42,592 nucleotides of DNA from Syntrophaceae bacterium UBA5744 (GCA_002419215.1 DIFQ01000101.1:9536-52127), one strand, 5' to 3'; counted from the stretch's first letter, positions 8,017-16,416 are shown. The notes: a model not told the origin generated them from the sequence alone. Translations and numbers: made by a program.

Positions 8017-8123
8017 CTGATTTCTTATATCACAGATCCCCGGCCATGCAAGTGCACGCGGCTGCGGCAATCCTCCCTTGCATTCACCCTTTCGATGGGT
8101 TACGTTGGCCCCCGGGAGCTCCC

Positions 8124-9332
8124 ATGATCGAAAAACCCGCCCTGCGAACAGACATCCAGATGGTCATGACCCTCGTCGAGGGCCGCCGGATGATCGTCTT
8201 CCAGGACCCCCATGACCTGTGCGCCCGGCGCATCGCCATCGATGCGGGCGCATTGCCGCTGCTGCAGATGCTCGACGGACGGCACGAGATCCGGGACATC
8301 CAGAGGGAGCTCATGAACCGAAGCGGCGGACGCCTGGTAACCCTCTCGGACATTGAAGCCTTTCTCGGCAGTCTCGACCAGGCCTTCCTTCTGAACAGCG
8401 AATCCTTCCGCCGGGAGATGAACTCGCTCTTCACGGCCTTTTCCCTGCAGGAGAAGCGCCTGTGCGTCCATGCGGGCAAGTCCTACGACCCCGATCCGGA
8501 GAGGCTCGCCCGGTTTATCGAGGAGTCGGAAAGCGAGCTGCCCCCGCCGGAATTTCACCTGCCGGAAATCCATGCCGTCGTCGCCCCCCACCTTGACATC
8601 CGCGTGGCACGGCACACGTACGTCAAGGCCTACCGGCACCTGAAAGGCAGGCAGTACGACCTTGCCGTGATCCTGGGAATCAACCATGCCCTGCAGGACG
8701 GTCTTTTCTGCGTCTGCCCGAAGAACTACATGACGCCTTTCGGCGAAATCAAGACGGACCGGGGTTTCGTGGAGGCTCTGGGGAAACGCGTACGGCCCGG
8801 CACGTTGACAACCCATGATTTCGGCCACAAGATCGAACATTCCGTCGAGTTTCAGACCGTGTTCCTTCACCACTACCTGAAGGGGACGCCGATCGTGCCG
8901 ATCCTCTGCGGCGGGATCCACGAGTTCATCGCTGCACGGCAGAATCCCCTGGGGGACGACCGCTTCCTCGGTTTCGTGGAGACCATCCGGGAACAGGCAA
9001 GAATGAGGGGAAAGGTTCTCTTTGTGGCGGGGGTTGACTTCTCGCACGTGGGACTCAAGTTCGGCGACGGCATGCCCGCCGAAACGATCCTTGCTCGCGC
9101 GCAGGCCAACGACCGGCTCATCCTGGACTTTCTGCTGGCCGGGGACGGGCAGGCAATCTACGAAAATGCCGCCGGGACGAGGGACCAGTACAAGGTCTGC
9201 GGGTTTCCCGCCCTGATTTTGATGGCCGAGCTCATGGCGGGAAAGAAGGGGATCCTGCTCGATTACGAATGCTACCGGGAGGCGGCCACCTCGAGCGCCG
9301 TCACCTACGCCTCGGCAATCTTTACCGACTGA
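8124..9332 (+). CDS. Memo-family protein (AmmeMemoRadiSam system protein B-like) with N-terminal extension
   Basis: This 402-aa protein has about 140 leading residues of unclear type, followed by a Memo domain, which has the fold of LigB-type extradiol dioxygenases. Conserved positions are visible: APHLD at 154-158, a His in LGINHAL at about 188, EHSVEFQ at 238-244 (family EHSlE), GGIHEF, and VDFSHVG (family DLSHyG). Memo often occurs with AMMECR1 and a radical SAM protein, but neither partner is present here. The start at 8124 is chosen over an upstream in-frame ATG because GGGAG lies about 7 nt upstream and the preceding codons overlap non-conserved sequence. Biochemical function is unknown. 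Confidence 0.85.
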   Translation: MIEKPALRTDIQMVMTLVEGRRMIVFQDPHDLCARRIAIDAGALPLLQMLDGRHEIRDIQRELMNRSGGRLVTLSDIEAFLGSLDQAFLLNSESFRREMNSLFTAFSLQEKRLCVHAGKSYDPDPERLARFIEESESELPPPEFHLPEIHAVVAPHLDIRVARHTYVKAYRHLKGRQYDLAVILGINHALQDGLFCVCPKNYMTPFGEIKTDRGFVEALGKRVRPGTLTTHDFGHKIEHSVEFQTVFLHHYLKGTPIVPILCGGIHEFIAARQNPLGDDRFLGFVETIREQARMRGKVLFVAGVDFSHVGLKFGDGMPAETILARAQANDRLILDFLLAGDGQAIYENAAGTRDQYKVCGFPALILMAELMAGKKGILLDYECYREAATSSAVTYASAIFTD

Positions 9333-9339
9333 AAAGAAA

Positions 9340-9435
9340 GGGTATCGGGCAAAGAGATGGAAATAAAAACGGCGGGAGGATTTTCCCGCCGTTTCCCTTT
9401 ATCACCCTATACCCGATGCCCTATACCCGATACCC
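9340..9435. repeat. 7-bp GGGTATC / CCCGATA arrays flanking a terminator
   Basis: GGGTATCGGG at 9340-9349 follows the Memo stop codon by seven bases. Four heptamers of the inverse type (CCCTATA, CCCGATG, CCCTATA, CCCGATA) occupy 9405-9435, just before the end of the convergent rubrerythrin gene. The hairpin at 9367-9394 lies between them. Confidence 0.85.
9367..9394. terminator. Bidirectional rho-independent terminator
   Basis: An 11-bp stem, AAACGGCGGGA with TCCCGCCGTTT, encloses a 6-nt loop. It is preceded by A-rich and followed by T-rich sequence. It separates the convergent Memo and rubrerythrin genes and can serve both strands. Confidence 0.85.
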
Positions 9436-9441
9436 TGCTTT

Positions 9442-9909
9442 TCAGCCTCCCGCCGTCTGCGCAAAGGCCGTGTTGGAGTAGAGGTACTCCATCTTCTCCT
9501 TGTGTCTCATCTCCTCGTTGGCCATCCGGAGCAGCAGCTCCTTCACCGGCCCCTTGGGGCAGAGCTCCGCGAGACCCTTGTAGAAATTATGGGCGTACAG
9601 CTCGCGCGCGGCGGCCACGAGGAAGACCTCCTCGGAGTTCATGTTCTTCTGGATGTCGGGCTGTTTCAGGTTCTCGGCGACCTTGTAATCCACGGGCATG
9701 TCCGGCCGAAGAACGATATCGCAGGACATCTGCTCCTTGCACTTCGCAAGAAACGACTTGTGATCGGCTTCCTCATCGGCCAGATATTTCAAGGTGTCCT
9801 TCGCCGACTTGTCCTCGACGTTATTGCGCAGACTCATGTAAAAGTTATAAGCTTCTTCCTCTTTCTGGATGGCGAGATCGATCACCGACTGCAGCGTGTC
9901 ACTTCCCAT
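9442..9909 (-). CDS. Rubrerythrin / ferritin-like diiron protein
   Basis: This 155-aa protein has a four-helix ferritin-like pattern: KEEEAYNFY (first Glu), ADEEADHK (ExxH), AARELYAHNFY, and ANEEMRHKEKMEYLY (second ExxH). These are the diiron ligands of rubrerythrins, which reduce peroxide in anaerobes. The C-terminal rubredoxin iron site is absent, so it is the short 'erythrin-like' form and needs an external electron donor. It starts at the ATG at 9909 with AAGGGGGC upstream. A weak sigma-54-like match (TGGGAAAGGATTTGC, minus strand, 10011-10025) lies about 90 nt upstream. It is convergent with the Memo gene and shares its terminator. Confidence 0.87.
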   Translation of the reverse strand: MGSDTLQSVIDLAIQKEEEAYNFYMSLRNNVEDKSAKDTLKYLADEEADHKSFLAKCKEQMSCDIVLRPDMPVDYKVAENLKQPDIQKNMNSEEVFLVAAARELYAHNFYKGLAELCPKGPVKELLLRMANEEMRHKEKMEYLYSNTAFAQTAGG

Positions 9910-10025
9910 GGTTCATGCCCCCTTCATTTTCAAGGCCGCCGAACGGGCCCTTTCTTTCATGATGAAAGGTATTATTTCCGCCCGTAAAGTGCAAGCGGAA
10001 ATAGCGCTCCGCAAATCCTTTCCCA

Positions 10026-10053
10026 TTGACTCCGGCATTCTATCTGATAGAAT
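10026..10053 (+). promoter_or_regulatory. Sigma-70 promoter of the aminotransferase-BKACE unit
   Basis: A -35 box TTGACT (10026-10031) and -10 box TAGAAT (10048-10053) are separated by 16 bp, placing the start near 10060 and giving a leader of about 40 nt to the ATG at 10100. An AGGAGG ribosome-binding site sits 6 nt before that ATG. Confidence 0.65.
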
Positions 10054-10099
10054 TTCATGGCTTTATCGCATCAACCCCTGACGATTCCAGGAGGCAATC

Positions 10100-11446
10100 A
10101 TGGCACAGAAAATCAACGAGGATCATGTCTTTTACAGAACGCCGACCAAGTACTATCCCACCGCGGATCGCGGTGAGGGCGTATACATCTACGACAAGGA
10201 AGGGAAGCAGTACATCGACGGTTCCGGCGGCGCGGCGGTTGTGAACATCGGCCACGGCGTGAAGGAGATCGAGCAGGCGATGCTGAAGCAGGCAAGCCGC
10301 ATCGCCTTCACCCACGGCAGCCAGTTCACGAGCGAGGCGGCCATCGAGCTCGCAGACCGGATCGTCAAGATGTCCCCCCCGGAGCTCTCCCGGGTCTATT
10401 TCCTCTCGGGAGGATCCGAGGCCGTGGAAACGGCCATGAAGATGGCCCGCCAGTTCCAGGTGGACCGGGGCCTTCCGATGAAATACAAGGTCATCTCGCG
10501 ATGGGCAAGCTATCACGGCAACACCCTCGGCGCCCTGGCCTTGAGCGGCCACACGGGCCGACGCCGCTACTACCAGCCGCTGATGCTGCACACCCCGCAC
10601 ATTGCGCCCTGCTACTGCTACCGCTGCCCCTTCAAACTCGCTCCCGAAAAATGCAGCGTCGAGTGCGCCGGCGATCTCGAGAAGGCGATCCTTTACGAAG
10701 GCCCCGACTCCGTGTCGGCCTTCATCGCCGAGCCCGTCGTGGGGGCCACGGCGGGTGCCCTGGTGCCGAAGGACGGCTACTTCAAGCGCATTCGCGAGAT
10801 CTGCGACAAGTACGACGTGCTGCTCATCTCCGACGAGGTCATGTCCGGCGTGGGGCGAACGGGCAGAAACTGGGCTCTCGATCACTGGAGCGTGGTACCC
10901 GACATGATCGTTGCGGCCAAGGGGCTTGCCAGCGGCTACACACCGCTCTACGTCGTCGTGTCCAAAGAGGAGATCCACAAGGTCATCAAGGAGAAAAACG
11001 GCACTTTCGTCCACGGCCATACGTACAGCCAGAACCCCCTGTCCTGTTCCATCGGCACTGCCGTGCTGGATTACCTGAACAAGCACGACCTGGTGGCCGC
11101 ATCGGCCAAAAAGGGATTCTACCTGCTGGAAAAGCTCAAGGGGCTCCTCAAGCACCCCATCGTGGGCGACGTGCGCGGGCTGGGGCTGTTTGCCGGCATC
11201 GAGTTCGTCAAGGACAAGAAGACGAAAGAGCCCTTCGACCCGAAACTCCGGGTCAACGTCCTCGTCGGCAACAGCGCCTTTGCGAAGGGCCTCATCTCCT
11301 ACCCCGGCGGCGGCGGCGCCGACGGCGTGAAGGGCGACCACAGCCTGTTGGCGCCGCCTTTCGTCATCACGGAGGCCCAGATCGACCGGATGGTCCAGAT
11401 CCTCGATGAGGCGATCGGGGAGACGGAAAAGAAGGTGCTCGGATAA
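10100..11446 (+). CDS. Class III PLP-dependent aminotransferase
   Basis: This 448-aa protein has the fold-type I class III features: FLSGGSEAVETAMKMAR (PLP phosphate contact), SYHGNT, DEVMSGVGRTG (Asp contacting the PLP nitrogen), and the Schiff-base Lys274 in AAKGLASGY. The family moves amino groups from omega- or beta-amino compounds to a keto acid. A Cys-rich insert (CYCYRCPF...CSVECA) around residues 174-190 is distinctive. A good sigma-70 promoter and an AGGAGG site precede it. The BKACE gene follows on the same strand after 239 bp, which suggests that this enzyme supplies the beta-keto acid the BKACE enzyme cleaves; the substrate is not identifiable from sequence. Confidence 0.9.
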   Translation: MAQKINEDHVFYRTPTKYYPTADRGEGVYIYDKEGKQYIDGSGGAAVVNIGHGVKEIEQAMLKQASRIAFTHGSQFTSEAAIELADRIVKMSPPELSRVYFLSGGSEAVETAMKMARQFQVDRGLPMKYKVISRWASYHGNTLGALALSGHTGRRRYYQPLMLHTPHIAPCYCYRCPFKLAPEKCSVECAGDLEKAILYEGPDSVSAFIAEPVVGATAGALVPKDGYFKRIREICDKYDVLLISDEVMSGVGRTGRNWALDHWSVVPDMIVAAKGLASGYTPLYVVVSKEEIHKVIKEKNGTFVHGHTYSQNPLSCSIGTAVLDYLNKHDLVAASAKKGFYLLEKLKGLLKHPIVGDVRGLGLFAGIEFVKDKKTKEPFDPKLRVNVLVGNSAFAKGLISYPGGGGADGVKGDHSLLAPPFVITEAQIDRMVQILDEAIGETEKKVLG

Positions 11447-11491
11447 GCATTACATGGCGATGGATCGGAATTCCGGGAAGCGAAGTCAGGC

Positions 11492-11606
11492 GCGTTTTAG
11501 TCAACCGCTCTTCGCGAAACGAAACGCCAGCTGCGCAAACTGTTTGAGCCCGAAGGGTGAGTTTTTGCGTCTGCAGTGGAGTGAACGCCAGAGCGGTCTA
11601 AAACCG
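11492..11606. repeat. Long imperfect palindromic intergenic element
   Basis: The outer arms GTTTTAG...CCGCTCT (from 11494) and AGAGCGGTCTAAAAC (to 11605) are inverted copies. Nested inside are CAGCTGCGCAAA and TTTTTGCGTCTGCAG, centred on CCCGAAGGG (11549-11557). The whole 115-bp block can fold into one long stem. It resembles the dispersed palindromic, MITE-like repeats common in bacterial genomes; no other copy was found in this window. It lies between two genes that probably work together. Confidence 0.7.
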
Positions 11607-11685
11607 TCTGTTCGCCGGAAGAATTCCGATCAAGAGCCCATCTGATTTCAGTCATTGACACTCCGCTACAGCAAGAGGGCACTTC

Positions 11686-12510
11686 ATGGAAAAGGTCATC
11701 ATCACCGCAGCCATCACCGGAAGCCGCATGATGCGGGACATCGCCCCCCACATCCCCATCACGCCCGAGGAAATCGCCCAGTCGGCCATCGAGTCCTGGC
11801 AGGCGGGCGCCTCGATCGTTCACATCCACGTCCGCGATCCCAAGACGGGCCTGGGAAGCCAGGACCAGGAACTCTTCCGCCGGGTCGTCGACAGGATCCG
11901 CGAGAAGACGGATCTCATTCTCAGCCTCACCACGAGCGGCATCCCCGGGAGAAACCTTCCCACCGAGGAGAGGCTCGCACCGCTTCTGCTGAAGCCGGAA
12001 CTGGCCTCCTATGACGCCGGGTCGATCAATCTGGGGGGCAAGGCATTCATCAACGACCCTGCCTTCCTCGATGAGGCGGCAAAAAAGATGAAAGAGGCAG
12101 GCGTGAAGCCCGAGATCGAGGTCTTCGACCTAGGCATGATGGTGACGGCCCTGAAACTTCGTGACGAGGGCAAGATCGTCGATCCCATGCACTTTCAGTT
12201 CTGCCTGGGGACACCCTGGGGCGCTCCGGCCACGGTGAAGTCCTTCCTGCACCTCTACGAGCACATGCCCGCAAACGCCACATGGTCCATCTTCGGCGTG
12301 GGCCGCGGCTTTCTCCCCATGGCCATGATGGGCCTCATCATGGGCGGCCACATCCGGGTGGGCATGGAAGACAACATCTACGTGAACCCCGGGGTGCTCG
12401 CAAAGACGAATGCCGAACTCGTCGAGCGCGTCACCGGGATCTGCCGCGCCTACGGCCGCGAGGTGGCCACGCCGGCGGAAGCACGCAGGATTTTGGGATT
12501 CAAGAAATAG
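11686..12510 (+). CDS. Beta-keto acid cleavage enzyme (BKACE, DUF849; 3-keto-5-aminohexanoate cleavage type)
   Basis: This 274-aa TIM-barrel enzyme matches the Kce family. Zinc ligands are visible as His46 and His48 in VHIHVRD and Glu228 in GMEDNIY; other family blocks are SLTTSG, DAGSINLG, EIEVFDLGM and VGRGFLPM. BKACE enzymes react a beta-keto acid with acetyl-CoA to give a CoA thioester and acetoacetate; the best known acts in lysine fermentation, but the family accepts many substrates. The ATG at 11686 has GAGGG 6 nt upstream. No other lysine-fermentation gene is seen nearby, so the substrate is open. The partner aminotransferase upstream suggests a beta-amino acid degradation step. Confidence 0.92.
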   Translation: MEKVIITAAITGSRMMRDIAPHIPITPEEIAQSAIESWQAGASIVHIHVRDPKTGLGSQDQELFRRVVDRIREKTDLILSLTTSGIPGRNLPTEERLAPLLLKPELASYDAGSINLGGKAFINDPAFLDEAAKKMKEAGVKPEIEVFDLGMMVTALKLRDEGKIVDPMHFQFCLGTPWGAPATVKSFLHLYEHMPANATWSIFGVGRGFLPMAMMGLIMGGHIRVGMEDNIYVNPGVLAKTNAELVERVTGICRAYGREVATPAEARRILGFKK

Positions 12511-12638
12511 GGGCTCGGTTATAGGGTATCGGGTATCGGGAAACAAGGAAATGGAATGAAAACCCCCTGACAGCATTGCTGCAGGGGGTTTGTTTTTCTT
12601 TTCTCTGCCCTAGACCCGAGCCCCTAGACCCGATACCC
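12511..12638. repeat. 7-bp arrays in inverse orientation around a terminator
   Basis: 12511-12540, immediately after the BKACE stop codon, reads GGGCTCG, GTTATA, GGGTATC, GGGTATC, GGG. 12608-12638, six bases past the end of the convergent regulator gene, reads CCCTAGA, CCCGAGC, CCCTAGA, CCCGATA, CCC. The hairpin at 12559-12591 lies between them. Even the irregular units correspond across the dyad (GGGCTCG with CCCGAGC). Confidence 0.88.
12559..12604. terminator. Rho-independent terminator, convergent genes
   Basis: The stem AAAACCCCCTG / CAGGGGGTTT (12559-12569 and 12582-12591) is followed on the plus strand by GTTTTTCTTTTC. The A-run on the left side can serve the opposite strand. It ends the BKACE transcript and probably the convergent regulator transcript. 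Confidence 0.87.
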
Positions 12639-12643
12639 TGTTT

Positions 12644-14002
12644 TTATTGCTTCATTCCATACTTCTTCAGCTTGTACCTCAACATCCTCTCGCTGATGCC
12701 CAATATGCCCGCCGCCTTCGTCTGGTGGTTGTCGGCCTCCTCCAGGGCTTTCAGGATCATCTGCTTTTCCAGCTCTTCGATGGAGTCTTTAAGCCGGCCC
12801 TCCCCGGCCGTTTCGACGGGGCCAGTGAAACGGTCCCCGAAAGGAAGATCGGCCACCGTGATGATCGGGTCACGGGCAATGACAACGGCACGTTCCAGGA
12901 TGTTGATGAGTTCGCGCACGTTGCCCGGGTAGTCGTACTTGAGCAGCTGGTCGTGGGCTTCCTGGCTCACGCCCTCGATTTCCTTTCCGTTCTCGGCGGC
13001 AAATTTTTTCAGGAAGTGATCGATGAGGGCCGGGATGTCCTCCTTGCGTTCCCTCAGCGGCGGGATGAACATATCCACAACGTTGAGCCGGTAGAACAGG
13101 TCTTCACGAAAAGCGCCTTCCTTGACCCTGGCTTCGAGGTCCCGGTTGGTGGCGGTGATGATCCGGACATCGGAATGGAGGACCTGGTTGCCGCCGACCC
13201 GCTGGAACTCGCGCTCCTGGAGGAATCTCAAAAGCTTGATCTGAACGGCAGCGGTGAGCTCCCCGATTTCGTCGAGGAAGAGCGTGCCGCCGTCGGCCTC
13301 CTCGAAGCGCCCGATGCGCCGCGCCGACGCCCCGGTAAAGGAACCCTTCTCGTGCCCGAACAACTCGCTTTCGAGCAGGGTCTCCGGGAGCGCGCCGCAA
13401 TTGACGGCGATGAGCGGTCTTGCGGCCCGCGGGCTCAGGTTGTGGATCAGGCGGGCAAAGAGCTCCTTGCCCGTGCCGCTCTCCCCCCGGACGAGAACGG
13501 TGGCCCGGCTCGCGGCAACGCGGCCGGCCAGATTGACAAGACTCTCCATCTGGGGGCTGCGGAAGACGATCTGATCGGCGGTGACCCCCTGTTCCTGCAG
13601 GCGCTTTCGCATCATCTCGTTTTCCCTGAGCAGGATGCGCCGCTCCGAGATGCGGTTGATGTGCAGCACGAGTTCATCGAGGTCGATGGGCTTCGTGACG
13701 TAGTCGACGGCCCCCGCTTTCATGGCCTCCACGGCCGTCTCGATCGTACCATAGGCCGTCATCATGATGACGTCGATCTCCGGGTTGAACTTTTTCACTT
13801 CCTGCAGGACCTGCAGGCCGTTCATACCGGGCATCTTGTAGTCCATGAGGAGAAGATCGTAGTATGCCGCCCGGACTTCCGCGAGAGCCTTCTCGCCGGA
13901 GTCGGCCTCCGTCGCCGTGTGGCCTTCCTTGCGCAGGAAGTCGCGAAGCATCTCCCTCTGGATCTGCCCGTCTTCAACGATCAATATGCTGAGTTTCTTC
14001 AT
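12644..14002 (-). CDS. NtrC-family sigma-54 response regulator (ZraR-like)
   Basis: This 452-aa protein has a receiver domain (residues 5-120; acidic residues E10/D11, phospho-Asp54 in LLLMDYKMPG, Lys in TKPID). A sigma-54 AAA+ domain spans about 145-370, with Walker A GESGTGKE at 173-180, GSFTGA at 220-225 contacting sigma-54 (a known variant of GAFTGA), Walker B GTLFLDEIGE and an arginine-rich RLNVVDMFIPPLRER. A Fis-type helix-turn-helix occupies the last 45 residues (NHQTKAAGILGISERMLRYK). Its ATG overlaps the stop of the kinase gene by 4 nt (13999-14002), so the two form a cognate pair. The order ZraP-like, kinase, regulator matches envelope-stress ZraPSR systems. It may act on the sigma-54 promoters found nearby. 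Confidence 0.93.
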   Translation of the reverse strand: MKKLSILIVEDGQIQREMLRDFLRKEGHTATEADSGEKALAEVRAAYYDLLLMDYKMPGMNGLQVLQEVKKFNPEIDVIMMTAYGTIETAVEAMKAGAVDYVTKPIDLDELVLHINRISERRILLRENEMMRKRLQEQGVTADQIVFRSPQMESLVNLAGRVAASRATVLVRGESGTGKELFARLIHNLSPRAARPLIAVNCGALPETLLESELFGHEKGSFTGASARRIGRFEEADGGTLFLDEIGELTAAVQIKLLRFLQEREFQRVGGNQVLHSDVRIITATNRDLEARVKEGAFREDLFYRLNVVDMFIPPLRERKEDIPALIDHFLKKFAAENGKEIEGVSQEAHDQLLKYDYPGNVRELINILERAVVIARDPIITVADLPFGDRFTGPVETAGEGRLKDSIEELEKQMILKALEEADNHQTKAAGILGISERMLRYKLKKYGMKQ

Positions 14003-15783
14003 GCTTTCCCTGTCCTCTTCCCCGTCTCGGCGGGCTGGCTCCCCGGCGCGGGTTTGATCGGCAGGACAATCTCGAAGGTCGTGCCCCGGCCGATATTGCT
14101 CTGGACACGGATGGTGCCGCCGTGGCCGCGGATGATCTCATGGGCGATGGTCAGGCCCAGCCCCAGCCCTTTTTCCTTGGTGGTATAGTCCGGGTTGAAG
14201 ATCTTCTCCACCTCTTCCGGGGCGAGTCCTGACCCCGTGTCCGAGATGCGGATCACCGCTCGCTCTCCCGCTTGCCTCTCGACGGCAATGTCGACGGCCC
14301 CTTCGCCCGCGATGGACTCCATGGCGTTCTTGATGATGTTGATCAGGGCCTGCTGCAGCTTGTCCACGTCCATGGGGACCATGAGGACCTTCTGCTCCAT
14401 CTTCAGGGAGAGGGAAATCCCCCGGGCCCTGGCCTCTTCGCCCAGGAGCCTCACGAGCTTCTCGATGATCTCCGTCAATGAGAACTCGCGCAGCTCCAGG
14501 CGGCGGCTGCGTGAGAAGGTGAGGAAATCCTCGATGATGACGTTCAGGCGCCGGATCTCATCGCGGATGACCCCCGTAAGATGGCCGAACTCCCGGCTCT
14601 TGTCCCCCTCGCAGGGGAGATATTCCCTCTGGAGGCGCTGGCTTGCCATGCTGATGGCATTCAGAGGGTTGCGGATCTCGTGGGCCACGCCGGCGGCAAG
14701 CTGCCCGAGGGAGGACAGCCTTTCGGATTGCTCGAGGCGTTTGCGCATCTCCTCCATGCGCGCAAGGTGTCGCTTCTGGTTCTGGAAGACGAACCAGAGC
14801 GAGAAAAGCCCCGCGAGAACGATGAACCCCATGGAGAGAAAAAGGAAGTGGCGGTTTCGCTCGAGGGCCTGATCCATGCGGTCCCTCTCGAAGCCGACCC
14901 GAACGACTCCTGCCGGCCGGCCCTCCAGGGTGAGCGGCGCCATGACCATGAGGTGCTCCCGCTCGCCGAGCCTCACACTTTGATTCGCAACGGCGGTTAC
15001 CCCGGTCAAAAGCTCCTTCTCCTGGGCGGACATTTCCTGCAATGCAGGCTGCTCGCCCCTGGCGCCGAGGATGGCCCCCCAACCATCGAGGACGGTGACA
15101 AAAACGACGCCCGGGGTCTGTCCCGCCTCGTCAACAGCCCTCTGCATGGCGATCCGCAGGCCCCACCAGCGCAATGCATCGTCGTCGAGGGCGATGATGA
15201 CCGTCCCGCTGCCGCCGCTGCGCCGCAGGGCGACGACACCGCCCCGGGCCACCCTGTCGGAACGGCCGAACAGATCGATGACGAGATCCTTTTGTTTCCG
15301 GATGGCAGGCTGCGCGCGGGAAAAGACCTGCCGGGGAACGGGGCGGCTCTGAAAGAGAACCCGGCCGGCGTCATCGACGAAGGCAAGCAGCCAGAGACCT
15401 TCCTTCTCGATCACCCCCTTGGCTTCCTCCGGGGTGATCGTCTGTGAGGGCCATGCGCCGTCGATTGTGCGGATCACGTTGACCAGGGCCTTGATCAGCG
15501 ACTCCTGGGTCAAAAAGGTTTCGTCGGTCAGAGGGATGAGGGTCTCGCCGGCCGATTCGCCCCGGAACATCTGCATGATGCTGCTGAAGCTGATCTGGGC
15601 CTCCCGTTCGATTTTCTCGGCAACGTCGAGTCCCCTGACCTCCATGAAATTCACAAGTGACCGGTCAAGCCGGTTCAGATCCATGAGACCCATCACCAGG
15701 ATCAGGATCACGAAAATCAGGCAGGAAATGATCAGGGTGAGGGGGCGCAGGAGTATCTGGCTGGCTGAAGGAATCTGATTCAT
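13999..15783 (-). CDS. Membrane sensor histidine kinase (ZraS-like)
   Basis: This 594-aa protein has a first membrane segment at about residues 12-34, a large periplasmic sensor of about 280 residues, and a second membrane segment at about 313-335. A HisKA follows with phospho-acceptor His368 in VAHEIRNPL. The HATPase has NIIKNAMESI, DTGSGL, a glycine-rich KGLGLGLTI lid and GRGTTFEIVLP. The EIRNPL motif and the Fis/NtrC partner are typical of ZraS/NtrB-like kinases. It sits 37 bp after the Spy/ZraP-like gene and overlaps the regulator start. No HAMP motif is obvious between TM2 and HisKA; a short coiled linker is seen instead. The stimulus is probably periplasmic, such as metal or misfolded protein; this is inference from the neighbour. 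Confidence 0.92.
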   Translation of the reverse strand: MNQIPSASQILLRPLTLIISCLIFVILILVMGLMDLNRLDRSLVNFMEVRGLDVAEKIEREAQISFSSIMQMFRGESAGETLIPLTDETFLTQESLIKALVNVIRTIDGAWPSQTITPEEAKGVIEKEGLWLLAFVDDAGRVLFQSRPVPRQVFSRAQPAIRKQKDLVIDLFGRSDRVARGGVVALRRSGGSGTVIIALDDDALRWWGLRIAMQRAVDEAGQTPGVVFVTVLDGWGAILGARGEQPALQEMSAQEKELLTGVTAVANQSVRLGEREHLMVMAPLTLEGRPAGVVRVGFERDRMDQALERNRHFLFLSMGFIVLAGLFSLWFVFQNQKRHLARMEEMRKRLEQSERLSSLGQLAAGVAHEIRNPLNAISMASQRLQREYLPCEGDKSREFGHLTGVIRDEIRRLNVIIEDFLTFSRSRRLELREFSLTEIIEKLVRLLGEEARARGISLSLKMEQKVLMVPMDVDKLQQALINIIKNAMESIAGEGAVDIAVERQAGERAVIRISDTGSGLAPEEVEKIFNPDYTTKEKGLGLGLTIAHEIIRGHGGTIRVQSNIGRGTTFEIVLPIKPAPGSQPAETGKRTGKA

Positions 15784-15820
15784 CCGGTTTTCCGGTGAAA
15801 AGAGGGTTTCGCCCGTCCGT

Positions 15821-16267
15821 TCATCTGATGGGTTTCTTCGTCGCCGGCTGCTGGTCCATCACCGTATACCAGCGCTGAAGCTGTTCGGGGGTCAGGATTT
15901 TTCTCATCTCGATCTGGAATTCGATTTTTTCACGGATCAGCTGGCTGTCAATCGCCTCGATCTCTTTTCCCTTGGCCCGGATGGCCTCCTCCGATGCGGA
16001 AGGGTCGTGCAGGAGGTTGCGAAACTCCAGGCTTTTCCCGATAATTTCGCTGCGAAGCTTGAGTGTCCGGTTTGAATAGGCTGCCCCGATCCGCCTTGTC
16101 TCCTTCACCTGGGACTCCGACAGTTTAAGTTCCTTTATGATCGACACTTCCCTGCTTGAGGGGAGCGACGAGTCCTGGCGGCCATTGCGCCCTGCCCCCT
16201 GGGCATGCACCTCAGAGACAAGACAGACAAGCAGGAAAAGAAGGGGGACGACCCCTGTCAGCTTCAT
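15821..16267 (-). CDS. Spy/CpxP/ZraP-like periplasmic protein
   Basis: This 148-aa protein has a cleavable signal peptide (MKLTGVVPLLFLLVCLVSEVHAQ) followed by a wholly helical, charged mature region. It contains an LTPEQLQRW segment at about 129-137 that fits the LTxxQ signature of periplasmic chaperone/repressor proteins, and a related LSESQVKETR earlier. Such proteins bind metals or unfolded proteins and damp the neighbouring kinase. The ATG at 16267 is chosen over upstream in-frame ATGs because AGGAG lies 8 nt ahead and only this start gives a signal peptide. A perfect -35 TTGACA occurs upstream on the same strand (16371-16376) with only a poor -10. It is the first gene of a kinase-regulator operon. 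Confidence 0.85.
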   Translation of the reverse strand: MKLTGVVPLLFLLVCLVSEVHAQGAGRNGRQDSSLPSSREVSIIKELKLSESQVKETRRIGAAYSNRTLKLRSEIIGKSLEFRNLLHDPSASEEAIRAKGKEIEAIDSQLIREKIEFQIEMRKILTPEQLQRWYTVMDQQPATKKPIR

Positions 16268-16416
16268 GAAAATCTCCTGTTCGGATACGGCAGGGACCCC
16301 TCGTCCGTCTTCCGTCCCCTCTGCCAACCCTGGACGGAATTTAAACGAGTGAACCCCATCAGGAAAGAAATGTCAAGCACCCCTTGCCCTGCGGAAAAAG
16401 ATGAAACGATCGATTT

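Noticed and set aside
10011..10025. Sigma-54-like site TGGGAAAGGATTTGC (minus strand) upstream of the rubrerythrin gene
   Set aside because: Spacing and the -12 TTGC fit, but the -24 element lacks the CAC and it overlaps the stronger sigma-70 promoter of the opposite gene; kept only as a remark.
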